From positions 1 through 23,036 of the IMG/VR virus record IMGVR_UViG_3300035204_000459: a DNA stretch of 23,036 nt; one strand, 5' to 3'. A model generated the notes under the pieces. The model had not been told where the DNA came from. It did no database searches and was given only the letters and a program-made list of their open reading frames with translations. The DNA is from a virus. Position 1 is the stretch's first letter. Every line of letters begins with the position of its first letter. Positions 21,718 to 23,036 of this stretch are shown piece after piece. The translations under genes were made by a program, and so were the position numbers.

Positions 21718-22307
21718 TGCCTGATGTAGATATAGATTTTTTTGATAGAGATGGAACATTAAAATTGTTCAAACACGCACCAGCGTCTATAATTAAAGAT
21801 GATAAAATAGAAAAGCACAAAACTGGAGTTTACTTTCACGCTGTGCCTACACACCCAGTTACAGGACATTCAACTTTAGACTATAAAAAAGCAGAAGAAA
21901 GAGGATACTTTAAAATAGATTGTCTTAATGTAAACATCTATAAAAATATTAAATCCGAACAAGAACTTGTTGAATTAATGATCGAAGAACCAGATTGGGA
22001 TATGTTAAAAGATCCAAAAGTTGTTGATCGATTATTTCACTTAAATGGACATTTTAATATTGTGTCAAAACTAGAACCAAAAAATATTGAACAACTTGCG
22101 GCTGTATTAGCAATTATTAGACCGGCTAAAAGAGGACTAATGTATAAAAATTGGATTGACATACTAAAAGAAGTTTGGATTAAACCAACTGATGGTACGT
22201 ACTTTTTCAAAAAATCACATGCAGTTGCTTATGCTCATGCAATTGTTGTACAAATGAATTTAATCAAAAAAGATAAATATAGTTTTAGTGCAACACAGGA
22301 AACGTAA
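21717..22307 (+). CDS. Miniature DnaE-like (Pol III alpha palm-derived) protein
   Basis: 196 residues. Segments line up in order with bacterial Pol III alpha: MPDVDIDFFDRD (1-12) with the two palm aspartates (E. coli MPDFDVDF); KHKTGVYFHAVP (33-44; GKHAGGVVIAP); GYFKIDCLNV (63-72; GLVKFDFLGL, holding the third catalytic Asp, here D68); DWDMLKDPKVVDRLFHL (93-109; SFDML...TTAVFQL); KLEPKNIEQLAAVLAIIRP (118-136; RLQPDCFEDMIALVALFRP); and YFFKKSHAVAYA (162-173; YGFNKSHSAAYA). The PHP, thumb, most of the fingers and the OB and tau-binding parts are gone. T4-like phages use a B-family polymerase, so this is probably not the main replicase; regulation or repair are open options. Confidence 0.7.
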   Translation: MPDVDIDFFDRDGTLKLFKHAPASIIKDDKIEKHKTGVYFHAVPTHPVTGHSTLDYKKAEERGYFKIDCLNVNIYKNIKSEQELVELMIEEPDWDMLKDPKVVDRLFHLNGHFNIVSKLEPKNIEQLAAVLAIIRPAKRGLMYKNWIDILKEVWIKPTDGTYFFKKSHAVAYAHAIVVQMNLIKKDKYSFSATQET

Positions 22308-22431
22308 ACTCACTAAAAAACATAAGAAACAAATCTCAACTCATCGCTCAGAAAATATTGGTTATCAAAAAAACAATCCTTTGACGATATATTATGCAAA
22401 ATATATTGAGAAAAAAGAGGAAGTTAAGTAG
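22288..22431 (+). CDS. Small basic protein, 47 aa (GTG start)
   Basis: A frame after the DnaE-like gene, overlapping its last 20 bases, gives (M)QHRKRKLTKKHKKQISTHR, then GYQKNNPLTIYYAKYIEKKEEVK, ending at TAG 22431. It is very rich in Lys and Arg and could bind nucleic acid. GTG 22288 is the likely start, since no ATG is available; no clear SD is seen. Its stop lies eight bases inside the convergent minus-strand gene. It fills what would otherwise be an empty 120-base gap, which supports it modestly. Confidence 0.5.
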   Translation: MQHRKRKLTKKHKKQISTHRSENIGYQKNNPLTIYYAKYIEKKEEVK

Positions 22432-22801
22432 GTTTTCGAACAAGTTGTATTGTTCTGCGTTTCACTCTCTTCTTTGATATATTAGATAATCTTACCGTTG
22501 GTCCTTCAACTATTTCAACATCTTTTGAATTTAAAGTTACTAAAGTAGTTCTAAAATATCTAAAGTCACCCTTAAGAAATATATTAATTGGTAATTTACG
22601 ATTCGATTCATACCACCAAATTTCACCACACTTTAAATATCTCATTTTATCTTGTGGTTGCATTAATCTACCATAATCATAGACACTTATTACATTATTA
22701 TCTTGGTTTTGTATAATGCCAATAAATTCCATATCTCCCTTTCTTATAAGGCTTAAAAATGGAAATTTATCCCTTAATGTCTTAAAAATTTCGTTCATCA
22801 T
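22424..22801 (-). CDS. Conserved-style hypothetical protein, 125 aa
   Basis: Starts MMNEIFKTLRDKFPFLSLIR; ATG 22801 is preferred, with a second ATG at 22798 and a TTG at 22804. The core is a beta-rich run: DMEFIGIIQNQDNNVISVYDYG (25-46), GEIWWYESNRKLPINIFL (56-73) and FRYFRTTLV. The C-terminus is strongly basic (KKRVKRRTIQLVRK), which may bind nucleic acid. It points away from the late gene at 22831 and overlaps the end of the small basic gene. Similar uncharacterised proteins occur at the replication/structural boundary of T4-like cyanophages. No catalytic motif. Confidence 0.75.
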   Translation of the reverse strand: MMNEIFKTLRDKFPFLSLIRKGDMEFIGIIQNQDNNVISVYDYGRLMQPQDKMRYLKCGEIWWYESNRKLPINIFLKGDFRYFRTTLVTLNSKDVEIVEGPTVRLSNISKKRVKRRTIQLVRKPT

Positions 22802-22806
22802 CAATC

Positions 22807-22814
22807 TATAAATA
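22807..22814 (+). promoter_or_regulatory. T4-type late promoter TATAAATA
   Basis: An exact match to the T4 late -10 octamer recognised by gp55 with RNA polymerase and the gp45 clamp. It lies in the 29-base gap between a leftward gene and the rightward gene starting at 22831, 16 bases before the ATG. No -35 is expected for this promoter class. Confidence 0.7.
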
Positions 22815-22830
22815 CTGTTAAATATGTACT

Positions 22831-23036
22831 ATGCAAACAGTAACAAGGTATTTACTAACAAACTCGGTAATTGTTTACCAAAGCGGTTATCACGGAAGGA
22901 ATTCAAAAGTGTACGATAGACGTCTACAGGTGTATAGAGGTGTATGGAACCCACTTACTTTTACGTTTAAGAACGAAGATCAGAAAGCTCAAAACGTAGT
23001 TGGAAAGACTTATACCTTTAATATTGTTGATACTGA
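22831..23036 (+). CDS. Probable virion structural protein (3' partial)
   Basis: The frame stays open from the ATG to the end of the window (68 codons and two bases of the next). It reads MQTVTRYLLTNSVIVYQSGYHGRN, KVYDRRLQVYRGVWNPLTFT and KNEDQKAQNVVGKTYTFNI, a beta-rich pattern like N-terminal domains of tail or neck proteins in marine T4-like phages. An ATG seven bases upstream is in a different frame that soon stops. The late promoter directly upstream supports a structural role. The exact product is not recognised. Confidence 0.65.
   Translation, partial: MQTVTRYLLTNSVIVYQSGYHGRNSKVYDRRLQVYRGVWNPLTFTFKNEDQKAQNVVGKTYTFNIVDT

Noticed and set aside
22272-22279. GATAAATA inside the 3' end of the DnaE-like gene as a late promoter
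   Set aside because: It is within coding sequence and upstream of only a small basic ORF; a relaxed motif in AT-rich DNA is weak evidence alone.
1-23036. tRNA genes, CRISPR arrays, insertion sequences, integrase and att sites
   Set aside because: I looked for cloverleaf-like GC-richer segments, regularly spaced repeats and transposase motifs and saw none; the near-continuous coding leaves little room.

Overview
The window looks like part of a T4-like myovirus genome, probably a marine one. It is visibly AT-rich and very densely packed: neighbouring genes are often joined by ATGA or TAATG overlaps. It carries the T4 replication/recombination core (gp32, UvsX, UvsW, a probable gp62 and a possible UvsY) together with small conserved proteins of the kind found in cyanophages and SAR11 (Pelagibacter) myophages. 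There are no photosynthesis genes and no tRNAs here. The host cannot be fixed from the window; a SAR11-type alphaproteobacterium or another low-GC marine bacterium would fit.

Layout. (1) 1-5006: a large charged protein of unknown function, cut by the window edge; gp32 behind a predicted sigma70-type promoter; a perfect inverted repeat overlapping a consensus promoter; a 32-residue membrane peptide; UvsX; a small acidic protein; a UvsY candidate; an 85-residue protein; and a HAD-type phosphatase. (2) 5003-16417: a surface-glycan island. Plus strand: a GT-A glycosyltransferase, a hypothetical protein, a GT61-like transferase, two paralogous GT-B-like proteins, a PAPS-type sulfotransferase, a glutamine-dependent asparagine synthetase, a second GT-A-like protein, another GT-B-like paralogue and a Rossmann-type protein. 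A minus-strand block of three genes (SGNH hydrolase, GT-B-like paralogue, FkbM methyltransferase) sits inside it. (3) 16386-22431: a SprT-like metalloprotease on the minus strand, then a promoter and a plus-strand replication run: a 444-residue unknown, UvsW helicase, a conserved hypothetical, a 79-residue protein, probable gp62, a C2H2-finger protein, a TTG-start small protein, a miniature DnaE-like protein and a small basic protein. (4) 22424-23036: a minus-strand hypothetical, then a canonical T4-type late promoter (TATAAATA) driving a partial, probably virion, gene at the right edge.

How the parts work together. gp32, UvsX, the UvsY candidate and UvsW form the recombination-dependent replication and fork-repair machinery, and gp62 belongs to the sliding-clamp loader. 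The island looks like a compact glycan assembly and decoration pathway: several transferases, sulfation, methylation, deacylation and an amidotransferase, wedged between the two halves of the recombination module. It could modify host surface polysaccharide during infection or decorate the virion.

The most notable points are the 196-residue protein that keeps, in order, the palm signatures of bacterial Pol III alpha; the four diverged paralogues sharing one C-terminal signature; the phage-encoded sulfotransferase; the promoter/inverted-repeat/membrane-peptide arrangement ahead of uvsX; and a gp32 that lacks T4-type zinc ligands and the acidic tail. Family names come from recognising motifs by eye; no database search was run.
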